Shown in pieces: positions 62,937-64,000 of a stretch of 64,000 nucleotides of DNA. The notes under the pieces are model-generated. The model did no database searches, had not been told where the DNA came from, and saw nothing but the letters and a program-made list of their open reading frames with translations. The translations under genes were made by a program, and so were the position numbers. The stretch is from the NCBI GenBank assembly GCA_040222275.1, contig JAVKDJ010000034.1, positions 1 to 64,000 of the forward strand, in the 5' to 3' direction. The DNA comes from CAXBNB01 sp040222275. GTDB lineage: Bacteria; Bacteroidota; Bacteroidia; Cytophagales; Cyclobacteriaceae. Numbering within the stretch: position 1 is the first letter of the stretch; the number at the start of each line of letters is the position of its first letter.

Positions 62937-63488
62937 TTAAGAATTTATAAAATCAGCGATAAGAGCGGCCATCAGCTGGTGACCCAAAAGGCTCCTGAGG
63001 CGCTTATAAGCACGTAGTTTGAGGGTTTTTACCGTATTCACAGAAATATCCAATTCATCTGCAATTTCTGAATTGCTCAACTGGTTTAAGGACAATTGGA
63101 TTATCTTTTGGCTTTGTATGCCTAGTTCTTTTATGGCCTGGTCGAGCAGGTGGAAGGTCTCTTCTTTGACCACATCTTCGAGAAAATCATTTTCTGAATA
63201 GACACGATTATCGTCCTTTACCGAATACTCCGTGTTTCGGTTTTTTTTGATGGTGTCTATGCAATCGTTGCGGGTGAGTACATAAAGGTATGCCTTCAGT
63301 GCCTTTTCGTTTTCGAACATCGCATCTGACTTCAACAGCTTGATAAAGACATCCTGCACAACATCTTTGGCTCCATCCCTATCGTGCAATATTCGTTCGG
63401 CAAACAGGCATAGGGTGGGGAAATAAGTATTGAACAAGGCTTTAAAGTCCGGACTATTATATTTTACCCTCTTCTCTAAATAATACAT
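62937..63488 (-). CDS. RNA polymerase ECF sigma factor (FecI-like)
   Basis: 183 aa with region 2 (LFAERILHDRDGAKDVVQDV, then FIKLL) and region 4 (IIQLSLNQLSNSEIADELDI, then SVNTVKTLKLRAYKRL). Together with FecR and SusC it forms the surface-sensing switch of the glycan cluster. It is the first gene of the group. Confidence 0.94.
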   Translation of the reverse strand: MYYLEKRVKYNSPDFKALFNTYFPTLCLFAERILHDRDGAKDVVQDVFIKLLKSDAMFENEKALKAYLYVLTRNDCIDTIKKNRNTEYSVKDDNRVYSENDFLEDVVKEETFHLLDQAIKELGIQSQKIIQLSLNQLSNSEIADELDISVNTVKTLKLRAYKRLRSLLGHQLMAALIADFINS

Positions 63489-63717
63489 GCAAATTGCTCT
63501 GTACGCTGAATACAGCGATGGCTAGAATGCAATGATAGGATATTTTTGCTAATTGAATGAACGCATGACAAGCGATCTGTCATAAGAAAGTTTGCTGCTG
63601 CACAGGAAAATCATTCCACTTGACAAAAGAAAAAACGTACGCAATAAATCCTCTGAAGAGGGCGGACAAATGCAATGATCAATCCCTGTCTATCCCCGTG
63701 TCCCTACTGTGATTCGC

Positions 63718-64000
63718 TTATTTCTCTTGTTGAAAGATTGACATGGGAACCTCTCCCGTCCATGAAAGGGGAATATTCTTTATGCCGAACAAATGGGCGA
63801 TGGTCACTGCAGTATTCACCGAATTGTTAGGCTCGGTGAGTTTTCCTTTGCGGATGCCTGGCCCGGTTATAGCCCACGGCACTTCCAGTTCCTGTTGTGT
63901 CTGGCCCCCATGACCTCTGCTGGGGTCTCCACCATGATCGGTAAAAAACATAAAGTGTGTATCGTCATAAAGACCCTGTTCCTTCAGTCTGGCGATAAAC
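63718..64000 (-). CDS. Sulfatase/alkaline phosphatase-like protein, cut by the window edge
   Basis: Only the C-terminal ~93 residues are in the window; the gene continues beyond 64000. DDTHFMFFTDHGGDPSRGHG carries the TDHG metal site of the alkaline phosphatase superfamily (sulfatases and type I phosphodiesterases), and VPWAITGPGI is typical of its C-terminal half. It lies 229 bp upstream of the sigma gene and may belong to the cluster. The stretch 63489-63717 contains no gene. Confidence 0.8.
   Translation of the reverse strand, partial: FIARLKEQGLYDDTHFMFFTDHGGDPSRGHGGQTQQELEVPWAITGPGIRKGKLTEPNNSVNTAVTIAHLFGIKNIPLSWTGEVPMSIFQQEK

Overview
The window looks like a chromosome segment from a marine or soil Bacteroidota, most likely a Cytophagales-type bacterium. 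The support is a SusC/SusD pair with an ECF sigma factor and FecR, BshA of bacillithiol synthesis, a long ribosomal protein S1 with acidic tails, promoters matching TAnnTTTG, and few Shine-Dalgarno sites. The assignment is inferred from gene content only.

Layout. (1) 1-948 is a non-coding repeat field, followed by a lipoprotein PQQ dehydrogenase with its own cytochrome c domain. (2) 3.1-8.5 kb is visibly AT-rich and looks acquired. It holds a DUF433 antitoxin with a broken DUF5615 partner, a pair of genes with a Gly/Cys tail and a GRDP-like domain, and a two-gene operon of a reverse transcriptase (RT, YMDD) and a stand-alone family A DNA polymerase. The RT is preceded by a leader of about 170 nt that can fold. 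This pair is the best candidate for an unusual system, probably anti-phage. (3) 8.7-12.6 kb is an operon of beta-barrel, exported TPR-CHAT protease and beta-barrel, followed by dispersed repeats. (4) 13-44.6 kb is mostly core genome: Crp regulator, glycosidase, histidine kinase, tRNA-Cys, rpsA, LolD-like ABC ATPase, MoxR/VWA pair, bshA, a GH3-like/beta-lactamase fusion, mutL and two rhomboids, folB, a DivIVA-like gene, greA, mgtE, rsmA, pdxA and an acyl-CoA carboxylase subunit. (5) 44.7-53.6 kb is a mobile zone built on a tRNA-Ser gene. Three copies of the tRNA 3' end, each with a terminator, mark a 7.5-kb integrated element (integrase, HTH protein, HUH Rep, unknown cargo) and next to it the remnant of an older insertion carrying mobile mystery protein A and a broken Fic gene. 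(6) 53.7-64 kb holds a thioesterase and a polysaccharide-utilization-type locus: glycosidase, SusD, SusC, FecR, ECF sigma, and the end of a sulfatase/phosphatase-like gene cut by the window edge.

How genes work together. In the last block the SusC N-terminal STN domain, FecR and the ECF sigma form a trans-envelope induction circuit for glycan uptake. In the RT block, RT and polymerase are separated by one base and so are probably made together. All functional statements are from sequence reading and recall of protein families; no searches were run.
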